Part shown: positions 27,007-35,118 of the stretch, one piece after another
Numbering within the stretch: position 1 is the stretch's first letter
How the letters are laid out: each line of letters begins with the position of its first letter
Assembly: GCA_002973635.1 (NCBI GenBank)
Contig: CP027224.1
Location: 4,102,501-4,166,500, forward strand
DNA from: Lysinibacillus sp. B2A1
GTDB lineage: Bacteria > Bacillota > Bacilli > Bacillales_A > Planococcaceae
Length of the DNA: 64,000 nucleotides
Direction of reading: 5' to 3'
Program-made: the position numbers and the translations under genes
The notes under the pieces: model-generated
Seen by the model: the letters and a program-made list of their open reading frames with translations, nothing else
Databases searched by the model: none
What the model was told of the DNA's origin: nothing

Positions 27007-27537
27007 CTAATCCTCATAAATATGAGTAAGCAATTTTAATTTCTTTTTACGTTTGTGATTTCTAAATATCTCGATTATTAATAAGGAAATTAAAAAGACA
27101 TTAAATAAGCAAATCCATGGGAATGCTTGGTTAAATTGATGTATAAGCATAAAAGGTAAAATATTTACCATCACTGCAAAGGCATTTATTAGACATACCC
27201 AGATAAACAATGTATTAATTCGAGATAAATATTTTATTTTTTCTGATTTCCCGGAAAATATTTCGAATGGCCCCTCTTCTTTCCTTTTTCTAAAGTACGC
27301 CCATACCCCAAATGAATATACATGTTTAATATTCATTGTATCTAAAAAATCATAGTAATCTTTTTTTCGTTTTAACACCATTTCATTGCGATAAATGTAT
27401 TCGTCAGATTTGCTATATTCAAAGAGAAAAACGAATGGCCAAAACTTTTTTAAGTGCCAGCCTTGTTCTGCCATGTTATTAACCCATTGTTCTTCTCGTT
27501 CATGATCAATAAAAAAACGAAATTTAAATATTTTCAC
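27007..27537 (-). CDS. DUF2812 membrane protein, copy 2
   Basis: About 176 residues. The N-terminal soluble domain carries the DUF2812 pattern (FFIDHEREEQWVNNMAEQGWHLKKF, then YIYRNE) and ends with GPFEIFS; two hydrophobic helices follow (FIWVCLINAFAVMVNILPF, ICLFNVFLISLLIIEIF). GTG 27537 is chosen since GGAGG lies 8 nt upstream. DUF2812 proteins are regularly encoded next to PadR regulators; their role is unknown. Its partner upstream is a paralogue, probably from duplication. Confidence 0.75.
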   Translation of the reverse strand: MKIFKFRFFIDHEREEQWVNNMAEQGWHLKKFWPFVFLFEYSKSDEYIYRNEMVLKRKKDYYDFLDTMNIKHVYSFGVWAYFRKRKEEGPFEIFSGKSEKIKYLSRINTLFIWVCLINAFAVMVNILPFMLIHQFNQAFPWICLFNVFLISLLIIEIFRNHKRKKKLKLLTHIYED

Positions 27538-27553
27538 AGAGTTATCCTCCTCT

Positions 27554-28090
27554 CTAATCTGTAAACACATCCAGTTCCTTCTTCAAATTTTTACGCACTC
27601 GCATAAGTTTAAAAATTGGTCCCACTAATAACATAACAATAAGAATATTAGTACTATTCAGTAGTAATTTCAGCAAATCTGTATGCTGTCCTTTGAAAAT
27701 ACTAATAAGCCCTGTTAAACCAACAAACAAATTCAGTAGGAGAATCAATAACAACAGCGTAATTTTTTTGGACAAATTACTGATTTTAGTTTTTTTATCA
27801 GAATAAAGTTCAAAGGGTCCTTCATGAGCAGGCTTTCTAAAGAAAACAAAGTTTCCAGAACGGTCTACTTGTTCTATTCCAGATGATTTGAGAAAGTCTA
27901 GGTACTCATCTTCATAGGAAGTACCAAATCGCTCCAATTCATCATGGCGATAAATATAGCTACCTGGTTCATCTTGCTCAAATGTAAAACGAATCCAAGT
28001 AAATTTTTTCAAATGCCATCCTTGACTAGCCATCTCATTAACTCTTTTTTCAATAACATACGGATTCATCACTAACCAATACTTATGCAA
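27554..28090 (-). CDS. DUF2812 membrane protein, copy 1
   Basis: About 178 residues with the same design as the next gene: VNEMASQGWHLKKFTWIRF, GSYIYRHDE and EGPFELYSDK, then two membrane helices. The start is probably TTG 28090, 9 nt after GGAGG; ATG 28099 touches that site directly. It overlaps the end of padR by 8 nt, so translation is coupled. DUF2812 proteins might act as membrane partners or anti-regulators of PadR (inference from frequent linkage). Confidence 0.75.
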   Translation of the reverse strand: MHKYWLVMNPYVIEKRVNEMASQGWHLKKFTWIRFTFEQDEPGSYIYRHDELERFGTSYEDEYLDFLKSSGIEQVDRSGNFVFFRKPAHEGPFELYSDKKTKISNLSKKITLLLLILLLNLFVGLTGLISIFKGQHTDLLKLLLNSTNILIVMLLVGPIFKLMRVRKNLKKELDVFTD

Positions 28091-28406
28091 AGTTCCCATC
28101 CTCCTTCGTTATACGGATACCATTGTCAAAAAGTTCCCTTAATCTTAAAATTTCATAGTGCACAACTTCTTTTCCACTCTCAGTTATTACATATTCCTTT
28201 TTTCGTCCATCATCTTCTAGTGCTTCAATCCATCCTCGTTCCAATAAGGTTTTTATCGCACCATAAATCGTTCCAGCTCCAAGCCGCACACGACCATTGC
28301 TCATTTCTTCTACCAATTGCATAATCCCATAACCATGCCTTGCGTCAAATAAAGCTAATAAAATATAATAAACGCCTTCTGTTAATGGCGGATGCTCTTG
28401 TGTCAT
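28083..28406 (-). CDS. PadR-family transcriptional regulator
   Basis: About 107 residues. Winged helix typical of PadR proteins: TEGVYYILLALFDARHGYGIMQ, VRLGAGTIYGAIKTLLERGWIE, DGRKKEYVITESGKE, then a C-terminal dimer helix. ATG 28406 follows a GGGGGGA. It heads a five-gene minus-strand operon with two DUF2812 genes and an ABC exporter, and very likely represses this operon at the TATATC-N7-GATATA sites over its own promoter. Inducer unknown; PadR/YhaQP-type units often respond to drugs or envelope stress. Confidence 0.9.
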   Translation of the reverse strand: MTQEHPPLTEGVYYILLALFDARHGYGIMQLVEEMSNGRVRLGAGTIYGAIKTLLERGWIEALEDDGRKKEYVITESGKEVVHYEILRLRELFDNGIRITKEDGNFA

Positions 28407-28418
28407 ACAAATCCCCCC

Positions 28419-28485
28419 TATATCGCACAACAATATATCGACCTACGATATAATAAAATATATCAGCAGACGATATAGTTGTCAA
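28419..28485 (-). promoter_or_regulatory. padR operon promoter with three operator sites
   Basis: Minus strand: TTGACA (28480-28485), 17-bp spacer, TATATT (28457-28462). Two perfect TATATC-N7-GATATA dyads lie at 28459-28477 (spacer and -10) and 28434-28452 (around the start), centres 25 bp apart, with a third copy having one mismatch at 28419-28437. Such placement fits PadR autorepression. Confidence 0.75.
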
Positions 28486-28604
28486 TGTTATTTCATTCAT
28501 TTAAAAAGCAGTTATTAAGATCGTGTGGAAGCCTGGTTCAGCTTCATAGTATAGATTATTTAAGTTAATTTGAGCGTTTCTTCTGACTTAAGGTAGATTT
28601 TGAG

Positions 28605-29165
28605 TCTACCTGCGCATTATTTCCTGTTAGCTAAGCGGTTCTGTTGTTAACCGATCTTTTTTTGGTTCTATTTGAGCGATTTTCTTCGGCCCTGAACACT
28701 TTTTGGTTCTATCTGAGCGGTTCTCTTCGGCACCCGAGCACTTTCCAGTTCTACCTGAGCGATTCTTACTGGCACCCGAGCACTTTCCAGTTCTACCTGA
28801 GCGATTCTCGCCATCACCCGAGCATTTTTTGGTTCTATCTGAGCGATTCTCTTCGGCAACCGAGCACTTTCCAGTTCTACCTGAGCGATTCTTACTGTCA
28901 ACCGAGCACTTTCCGGTTCTGCCTGAGCGGTTATCTTCGGCACCCGAGCATTTTCCGGCTCTACCTGAGCGGTTCTCCCATCACCCGAGCATTTTCCGGT
29001 TCTACCTGAGCGGTTCTCCCATCACCCGAGCATTTTCCGGTTCTACCTGAGCGGTTCTCCCATCACCCGAGCATTTTCCGGCTCTACCTGAGCGGTTCTC
29101 CCATCACCCGAGCATTTTCCGGTTCTACCTGAGCATTTCTCCCATCACCCGAGCATTTTTATTTC
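28605..29165. repeat. Array 1: 26 cores of a 20/21-bp unit (GAGCG/GAGCA)
   Basis: The core GAGC(G/A), or a near form, recurs at 28633, 28653, 28674, 28694, 28715 and then every 21 bp to 28967, after which steps alternate 20 and 21 bp to 29151. Units alternate between a TACCTGAGCG type and a CACCCGAGCA type, so the higher period is 42 bp, later 41 bp. Frames are open on both strands only because 21 is a multiple of three; the 20-bp units break them and no ribosome binding site is present. The array fills the space between the divergent padR and tetR promoters. Confidence 0.93.
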
Positions 29166-29173
29166 TATTTTTA

Positions 29174-29221
29174 TTGCATACAAAATTACACTATGCTAGC
29201 ATGTAAGTAATCACTTGCATG
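29174..29221 (+). promoter_or_regulatory. Promoter and operator of the TetR-permease pair
   Basis: TTGCAT (29174-29179), 17-bp spacer, TAGCAT (29197-29202). The near-palindrome CATGTAAGT-AATC-ACTTGCATG (29200-29221) covers the -10 and start region and resembles the perfect palindrome at 29841-29856. Confidence 0.6.
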
Positions 29222-29236
29222 AAAGGAAGTAATTTT

Positions 29237-29818
29237 TTGTCAACAAAAGGGACTGCTGATCGAATTATTGAAGCTGCATTACATCTTGTCAGTGAAAAAG
29301 GTTATACCGCAGCAACAACAAAAGCTATAGCTGAATTAGCTGAGGTTAATGAGGTAACCATTTTTCGCCATTTTGGTAGCAAGCAGGGCATTTTAAAAGC
29401 CATCATTGAAAAGTTTTCCTACTATCCTCTGATGCAGCAGGAGCTTACTACAAATGTGACATGGGATTTAGAAAGTGATTTATTGAATTTTTCCCTAAAG
29501 CACTTTAATTTTTTAATTTCCATTAAAGACTTTGTCATGATTGGCTTTAAGGAAGGGATGCAATTTCCTGAAATTAATGAAGAAATTGCGAATATCCCGC
29601 TCCTTATTAAAAATGAGCTTGTTCATTATTTAAAGGAGATGCATCAAAGAGAAAAGATTAGAGAAATCAATTTTGAAGCAGCTGCACTATCATTAATCGC
29701 TATGAATTTTGGACATTTTATGTCACGTGCACGCTTAGGAACAATTGTTTCAGAGATGCCAACGGAAGAATTGCTACAGACAAGTATTTCTATTTTTTCT
29801 AGGGGACTCGTTTCCTAG
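29237..29818 (+). CDS. TetR-family regulator
   Basis: About 193 residues. N-terminal helix-turn-helix: ADRIIEAALHLVSEKGYTAATT, KAIAELAEVNEVTIFRHFGSKQGIL. The rest is a helical ligand domain. TTG 29237 is chosen because AAGGAAG lies 7 nt upstream; ATG 29219 overlaps that site. The permease gene follows 54 nt later with a palindrome in between, so this protein probably represses itself and the permease. Ligand unknown. Confidence 0.87.
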   Translation: MSTKGTADRIIEAALHLVSEKGYTAATTKAIAELAEVNEVTIFRHFGSKQGILKAIIEKFSYYPLMQQELTTNVTWDLESDLLNFSLKHFNFLISIKDFVMIGFKEGMQFPEINEEIANIPLLIKNELVHYLKEMHQREKIREINFEAAALSLIAMNFGHFMSRARLGTIVSEMPTEELLQTSISIFSRGLVS

Positions 29819-29840
29819 AAAAAATTTTTCCATTCAATGC

Positions 29841-29856
29841 AAGTAAGTACTTACTT
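29841..29856. promoter_or_regulatory. TetR-type operator before the permease gene
   Basis: Perfect 16-bp palindrome AAGTAAGTACTTACTT, related to the site before the tetR gene (shared TAAGT/ACTT half-sites). It lies between the tetR stop and the permease ribosome binding site. Confidence 0.65.
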
Positions 29857-29872
29857 ATATAGGAGGTCTATA

Positions 29873-31072
29873 ATGAAAGGTTTACAAGCTTTATTTCGTA
29901 TAAAAGAAACATATATTGGTATAGTTGCTACCATAGCTTTTCAACTTATCTTTTTTTCAGTTTGGATGACTGCCTATGATGGTGTAAATGAGAGAGCTGA
30001 AAATCTAAAAATTGGCGTTTTCAGTGAGGATCATGAGATGGGCCAAGAGGTAGCAAATGGACTAAAAACATCACTTCCATTTGTCATTGAGGAATTTACT
30101 TCAATAAAGCAGGCTGAAGAAGCGTTGAATAAACGTCATATTCAAATGATAATGCATATACCTAAAAACTTTACTGCACAAATTCAGACGGGAAATGAAG
30201 CGGAAATTACTTATTCAATCAATCAAGCCGGTGCAAGTATGGTGAAAAGTATGATGGAAAGTACCGCCAAACAGCTGACAGAGGAAATCAATCATAATAT
30301 TTTTCCATTAAAACAAGAGAAATCGATTGAAATGTTTTCCCAAAAATTCAACCAGTTTCCGTTAGAACAAAACATGGCACTACAAATTACAGCTGCGGTT
30401 GAAGCTACAATTATGCAAGTAAAAGATCGTTCAATTAATGGCACAATCATTAAAACAAATAATGCAGAAGGATTTGCAGCCAACTTTGTTCCACTAATGG
30501 TCATCATCTCATCATTTGTTGGGGCGATGGTAATGATTATGCAGCATCAGCAGGCAGCACAACTAGTACAAACTATCGTTTCAAAATGGCAACTGTTCCT
30601 AGCAAGGCAAGTCTTAAATATTGGTGTAGCTTTTGTCTTACCCCTGCTAACAATAGGATTAATGCATCTCTTTACTATTGCAAGTGAAGAAAGCTTTCTA
30701 ACTATCTATCTCTTTCAGGCATTAATGTTCTGGGCATTCCTATGTCTTGCACAAGTTTTTGTCATGATTTTTGGCAATTTAGGTATGGTTTTTAATATTT
30801 GTGCCCTTTCACTACAGCTTGTAACATCAGGTGTGCTTGTACCAAAAACCATGCTTTCTGATTTTTATAATAAGCTTGCATCCATTCTTCCAGCTACTTA
30901 TGGAGCAGATGGCTATTACACCATTATTTTTGGCGGAAGTGCTGAAAATCTTCAGCAAAACAGTGGTGCATTAGGAATCATTATTGCTGTCACATTGATC
31001 ATTTCCTCTATAGCCGTTGCTCTTAAGAAAGCAAAAAATAATGAGGAAATATCATCTTCTACTGTTCAATAA
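29873..31072 (+). CDS. ABC-2/YhgE-type membrane permease without own ATPase
   Basis: About 399 residues: one N-terminal helix, a long extracytoplasmic domain (residues about 40-200), and five to six helices in the second half, ending near SSTVQ. The shape is that of ABC-2 permeases of the YhgE/Pip or DUF3533 kind. ATG 29873 has TAGGAGG in front. No ATP-binding gene is adjacent, so it either borrows an ATPase or acts in another way. The preceding TetR gene probably controls it, as in many drug-responsive exporter loci. Confidence 0.75.
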   Translation: MKGLQALFRIKETYIGIVATIAFQLIFFSVWMTAYDGVNERAENLKIGVFSEDHEMGQEVANGLKTSLPFVIEEFTSIKQAEEALNKRHIQMIMHIPKNFTAQIQTGNEAEITYSINQAGASMVKSMMESTAKQLTEEINHNIFPLKQEKSIEMFSQKFNQFPLEQNMALQITAAVEATIMQVKDRSINGTIIKTNNAEGFAANFVPLMVIISSFVGAMVMIMQHQQAAQLVQTIVSKWQLFLARQVLNIGVAFVLPLLTIGLMHLFTIASEESFLTIYLFQALMFWAFLCLAQVFVMIFGNLGMVFNICALSLQLVTSGVLVPKTMLSDFYNKLASILPATYGADGYYTIIFGGSAENLQQNSGALGIIIAVTLIISSIAVALKKAKNNEEISSSTVQ

Positions 31073-31078
31073 AAAAAT

Positions 31079-31116
31079 GGTAAAAATCCGCTTTAAAAAA
31101 TTCGCGGATTTTTACC
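31079..31116. terminator. Bidirectional terminator between convergent genes
   Basis: 13-bp perfect arms (31079-31091 and 31104-31116) with A/T runs inside and around; it serves the permease gene (plus) and the SLH protein gene (minus). Confidence 0.85.
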
Positions 31117-31125
31117 TTTAAAATA

Positions 31126-34100
31126 TTAATCTCTTGCTTCATGCTCCAGTGCTGCTTCTTGAATTTCATAGAATGCCCAGTGTTCTGGTGTTATATCTTT
31201 AAATTTGTTCTCAATCGTCAGTTGAATGGGTCCTCTTTCAAAGAGATGATTTAAGACCTTAACAGCCTGTGCTCGTGTTAATTTTTGTTCAGGACGAAAT
31301 GTTCCATCTCCCATCCCAGTCATAATCCCTATTTGAGAGATACGTTTAATAGAATCAGCAGCCCAATGCTTCTCTGAGACATCAGTAAACTCTTTTGCTT
31401 CATTCATAGACTTGCAGTAGCTAGCTTGATCCAAACTATTTAGACAATGTTTATCTATCCAACGCATTGCAATTACAGCCATTTGGGCACGTGTAATAGT
31501 CCCATTAGGTGTAAATGTATTGTCAGTAGTACCTGTCATTAGCCCTAAATCTCGAACATATTCAATTTCATCATATGCCCACACCTGCTGAATATCTCGA
31601 TAGCTGATTGTATGCGCCACAGGAACTTCATTTTGAGTTAAATGGCGTGCTAACATAGCTGCCATTTGCTGGCGTGAAATTGCTAGGTTAGGTCGGAAAG
31701 TGCCGTCACTATATCCCTGTATATATGGAAAATGTATAGCTTTCTCCTCTTTAGACATATCCTCTTCGACAACATCAATAGTTTTCCCTGGTTCTTCTAT
31801 AGAAAGAATGGTAAACATTGAGAAATGGTTAACATCAAATTCAATCCCTTTAAATGTTTCATCAAATTGTGTGATTCGACCATGAACAAGCTCTTTGGTA
31901 CCATTACTATGCTCAATAAAAATAGCTAAATGCTCTATTTGTGCTTGTGTTAGATTAGCTGGTAGTGGGAGTACAAGTGTAACAGGACGACTTTGCATAT
32001 TGGTTTCAATGGTAAGCGGGCGTCCTAGCACCTCAACAGTTGTATTTTTTCCTGCAACTATTTGTCTAATCTTTTCTTCCTGCTTCATACGATTTTCAAT
32101 ATCACTTTTTTCACTAGCAGTTTTTACAGGCACCAAACGGAAGTATAAATTATCTGTAACAGAACTTAACGATGCATGTGGTATCATTATTGTCCCATTT
32201 ACTGTACGGATTGAAATACCTGTATTTAATGAAGCAAGTGATAAGCTTGGAATTTCAATCATTGTTTCAGCAACCTCATCTTTTTCATCGGGAATAATAA
32301 TATAGGCAAAGTTATTTGGCATCTCAGTTACTTTTCCTGATACTTCTTTAGCACTTTCTGGTGTAATCGTTATTTTATCCTTCACTTGACCATTAGATTC
32401 GGTAGTTCTGGACATGACAGTATTAGAAATCCTTTTCCCCTCTTTTGCCAGTACATCTATAAAGATTTCCTTTTTTACTGAGGTCATTGGAGGTTCTATA
32501 GGTAATGATGGATAGTACCCTGAAGATGGATTAGATGGAGCCTTCACTACTTGTGCTATATTAAATGTCATATCCACCATATTCTTCGACTTGATTGTAA
32601 TTGATGCATAATAATTGCCTACGGATAATCCATTCTTTGCCTTAATTGAAAATGTTGTAGCGGGATGATCCTTATCTAGTTTTGTTAATAGGGGTTGAGT
32701 TAATTCAAAGCTATCCGCATTTGTTCCACTAAGCACTACGCTTATATTTTCTAAATCTGCTGTACCAGAACGTCTAATGGAGATAGTTTTTACCTCCTGC
32801 GTGCCACTTCTATAATCAGATAACAGCTCACTTAATATTTGATTATTAATAGATTCAATAGAGAAAGTTGGCTCTTCTATCCATTTTGCATATAACGTTC
32901 GATTTTCAGTAACTATACCTGTATCAAAATTCCAAGCTTCCTGCAATAAACTATCCTTATACCAACCATCGAAAATATAACCATGCCTTGTTGGAGAACT
33001 AGGTCTATAAATCTTTGTGTTATTTGGGACATTCTCATAATCTACTACTTGGCTGCCACCCTGTGAATCGAATTTGACCGTGAAAAAAAGAGCTGTAAAT
33101 TTTTGAATTCTACTATTCCCAAAATCAGCAACATAGACATTTCCCATGCTATCAATTGTAACTCCTGTTGGGTAGCTAAACTCCCCTAGCTCACTTCCAT
33201 CATTACCATCCGCTTTTCCCCACATACTCCATTCATTCGTTGAGATAGCTAGTTTTTGAATACGGTTATTGTTACTGTCTGCTACATATACATTTCCTTG
33301 GTCATCAACCTCCAGATTAAATGGTTCACTAAATTCCCCTAGTTCGTCACTCGAACCTCCGCTTGTTTTTTTCCATTCACTCCATTCATATGTATCAGAT
33401 CCTGCTCCATTTTCACTACTATTTTTTATAATCTTTACTTTTTGAATACGGTGATTTTCAGTATCTGCCACATAAATATTTCCCTCGTGATCAACTGCTA
33501 TTCCAGCAGGCTGATTAAATTCACCTAAATTACTTCCAGTTAAAGGGAGGTTTTTAGCATTGACCTTCCCCCATACTGTCCATTGACCCGTAAGTAAATC
33601 AAATTTCTGAATACGTTGATTTGTTGTATCAGCTACATAAACATTACCTTGACGATCTACTGTAACACCACTAGGATTATGAAATTCACCTGGATTGATT
33701 CCTGAGGCATTATCCAATACGTTTGGGCCTTGATATTCTTTCCCCCATTTACTCCATACGCCTGTCACTACATCTAGCTTTTGAATGCGATGATTTAATT
33801 TATCTGCCACATAAATATTTCCTTGACTATCAACAGCTACATCAGCCGGATAATTAAATTCCCCGAGAGCACTCCCCTCTTTACCATCACTCTTACCCCA
33901 ATAACTCCATACACCTGATGCAATATCTAGCTTTTGTATACGATTATTATCAGAATCAGCAACATAAATATTCCCCTGTGAATCTGCTGTAACGCTATTA
34001 GGATAACCAAATTCCCCTAGTTCGCCTCCTTCTTTTCCAAGCTGAATCCATTCATTGGCAGCTAGTACATGACTTGAGAACATTGTTAATGAGGACAGTA

Positions 34101-34146
34101 ACACAACTACACTCCAAATAAGTATCCTCTTTAGGTATTGATCCAT
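31126..34146 (-). CDS. S-layer-anchored NHL-repeat protein
   Basis: 1006 residues. Signal peptide at 1-29 (ILIWSVVVLLSSLTMFSSHVLA). About six NHL repeats at roughly 38-350, each with GEFxxPxGVxVDxxGNxYVADxxNxRIQK, would make a beta-propeller. A Listeria-Bacteroides (Flg_new) repeat follows (VKFDSQGGS to TLYAKWIE, about 353-420), then beta-rich regions to about 800, and three SLH domains at the C-terminus (GYSDGTFRPN, GTTDNTFTPNG, GMGDGTFRPEQ) plus the start of a fourth (FKDITPEHWAFYEI). It should be exported and bound to pyruvylated wall polymer. Function unknown; propellers of this kind bind protein or sugar ligands. Confidence 0.9.
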   Translation of the reverse strand: MDQYLKRILIWSVVVLLSSLTMFSSHVLAANEWIQLGKEGGELGEFGYPNSVTADSQGNIYVADSDNNRIQKLDIASGVWSYWGKSDGKEGSALGEFNYPADVAVDSQGNIYVADKLNHRIQKLDVVTGVWSKWGKEYQGPNVLDNASGINPGEFHNPSGVTVDRQGNVYVADTTNQRIQKFDLLTGQWTVWGKVNAKNLPLTGSNLGEFNQPAGIAVDHEGNIYVADTENHRIQKVKIIKNSSENGAGSDTYEWSEWKKTSGGSSDELGEFSEPFNLEVDDQGNVYVADSNNNRIQKLAISTNEWSMWGKADGNDGSELGEFSYPTGVTIDSMGNVYVADFGNSRIQKFTALFFTVKFDSQGGSQVVDYENVPNNTKIYRPSSPTRHGYIFDGWYKDSLLQEAWNFDTGIVTENRTLYAKWIEEPTFSIESINNQILSELLSDYRSGTQEVKTISIRRSGTADLENISVVLSGTNADSFELTQPLLTKLDKDHPATTFSIKAKNGLSVGNYYASITIKSKNMVDMTFNIAQVVKAPSNPSSGYYPSLPIEPPMTSVKKEIFIDVLAKEGKRISNTVMSRTTESNGQVKDKITITPESAKEVSGKVTEMPNNFAYIIIPDEKDEVAETMIEIPSLSLASLNTGISIRTVNGTIMIPHASLSSVTDNLYFRLVPVKTASEKSDIENRMKQEEKIRQIVAGKNTTVEVLGRPLTIETNMQSRPVTLVLPLPANLTQAQIEHLAIFIEHSNGTKELVHGRITQFDETFKGIEFDVNHFSMFTILSIEEPGKTIDVVEEDMSKEEKAIHFPYIQGYSDGTFRPNLAISRQQMAAMLARHLTQNEVPVAHTISYRDIQQVWAYDEIEYVRDLGLMTGTTDNTFTPNGTITRAQMAVIAMRWIDKHCLNSLDQASYCKSMNEAKEFTDVSEKHWAADSIKRISQIGIMTGMGDGTFRPEQKLTRAQAVKVLNHLFERGPIQLTIENKFKDITPEHWAFYEIQEAALEHEARD

Positions 34147-34302
34147 GGCTCTCCTATTTCTACTCCCTTCTTTTTCATTTACGCCCCAGCGAAATTACGT
34201 CTGGATTTTTTCGAGTTCTCTCAAAAAGCTCCCCATGACATACGCTAGAGGCTATCATGATTTATTATAGAAGGACATTATCTCAAAAAACTCTCAAACT
34301 AA

Positions 34303-34334
34303 AACGCCTGCCGTCTAACAGGAACAACAGGCTG
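34303..34334 (-). terminator. Probable terminator after the second TetR gene
   Basis: Minus strand: GCCTG-type stem with a loop of about 12 nt, followed by TTTT. Modest strength. Confidence 0.5.
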
Positions 34335-34350
34335 AGCATAGTGATATTTC

Positions 34351-34917
34351 TTAATGGCCAAATCGTAAAATAACTGCTAGTTGTTTATTTAATGTGTTGA
34401 CACTATCTGTAAAATCCTGACGATACCATTGAATAATAAGACCTATGATTGCATTTGCCTGATATGCACTGTAATACTCAATAGCTATTTCGTCTGGTAA
34501 CTTATGCTGAGCTGTAATGTCCCTCTTTAAAAGAGAATAAATTCCATCAAACAGCATGTAATAGTAGGTTAATGGTACATTTTTTGAAAAAACTATGCGG
34601 TAAAAAATTTTAAAGCGCTCAATATGATGAAAAATTCGTATGGTATTTGGGTCTAATTGATTCTTATCTAATGTCGTAACTGCACGGTATGGCTCCTCAT
34701 AGGACTTATATAAATCCTCCATAATTTCCTGAAAATATTCCTCAAATAATCCTTCCTTCTGTTCATAATGCAAATAAAAGGTTCCCCTATTCACGTTTGC
34801 AACTCGGCAAAGTTCAGCAATTGAAATGTTTTCGAGTGGTTTTTCACTCAATAAAGTCATTAAGGCATTGTGCAGCGCTTGCTTTGTTTTGATAACTCTT
34901 AAATCATTCACCTTCAA
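34351..34917 (-). CDS. TetR-family regulator beside an SDR gene
   Basis: 188 residues. Helix-turn-helix: TKQALHNALMTLLSEKPLENIS, IAELCRVANVNRGTFYLHYEQKEGLF; then a helical domain with an AefR/TetR_C_33-like look (YYMLFDGIYSLL). The start is TTG 34917 after GGGGGAG at 5 nt; GTG two codons later is an alternative. Divergent from an SDR dehydrogenase, with matching TGTTCA half-sites between them, so it probably represses that gene and itself. Confidence 0.85.
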   Translation of the reverse strand: MKVNDLRVIKTKQALHNALMTLLSEKPLENISIAELCRVANVNRGTFYLHYEQKEGLFEEYFQEIMEDLYKSYEEPYRAVTTLDKNQLDPNTIRIFHHIERFKIFYRIVFSKNVPLTYYYMLFDGIYSLLKRDITAQHKLPDEIAIEYYSAYQANAIIGLIIQWYRQDFTDSVNTLNKQLAVILRFGH

Positions 34918-34949
34918 ATTTTCTCCCCCTTATTCAACAATTTTTTTAT

Positions 34950-35036
34950 ATGTGTTCATTACTAGACAGTTCTTTCGATTTTGCTTATTGAAATCGCTTA
35001 CAAAAATATTATATTATTTTAATGAACACATGTTCA
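34950..35036. promoter_or_regulatory. Operator pair between TetR and SDR genes
   Basis: ATGTGTTCATT at 34950-34960 recurs inverted as AATGAACACAT at 35021-35031. The second copy is part of the perfect palindrome TGAACA-CA-TGTTCA (35023-35036). Likely binding sites of the divergent TetR regulator. Confidence 0.6.
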
Positions 35037-35118
35037 ATATCTAACTTTATATATTAGAGAAAAGTTCATAAATGCTTGAGCATTCTCTAAAAAACCACAT
35101 ATATAGGAGGTCCTTAAG

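Noticed and set aside
28644..29050. Repeat-rich frames across array 1 on both strands
   Set aside because: Same reason; 20-bp units break all frames at the right end and no start signal is present.
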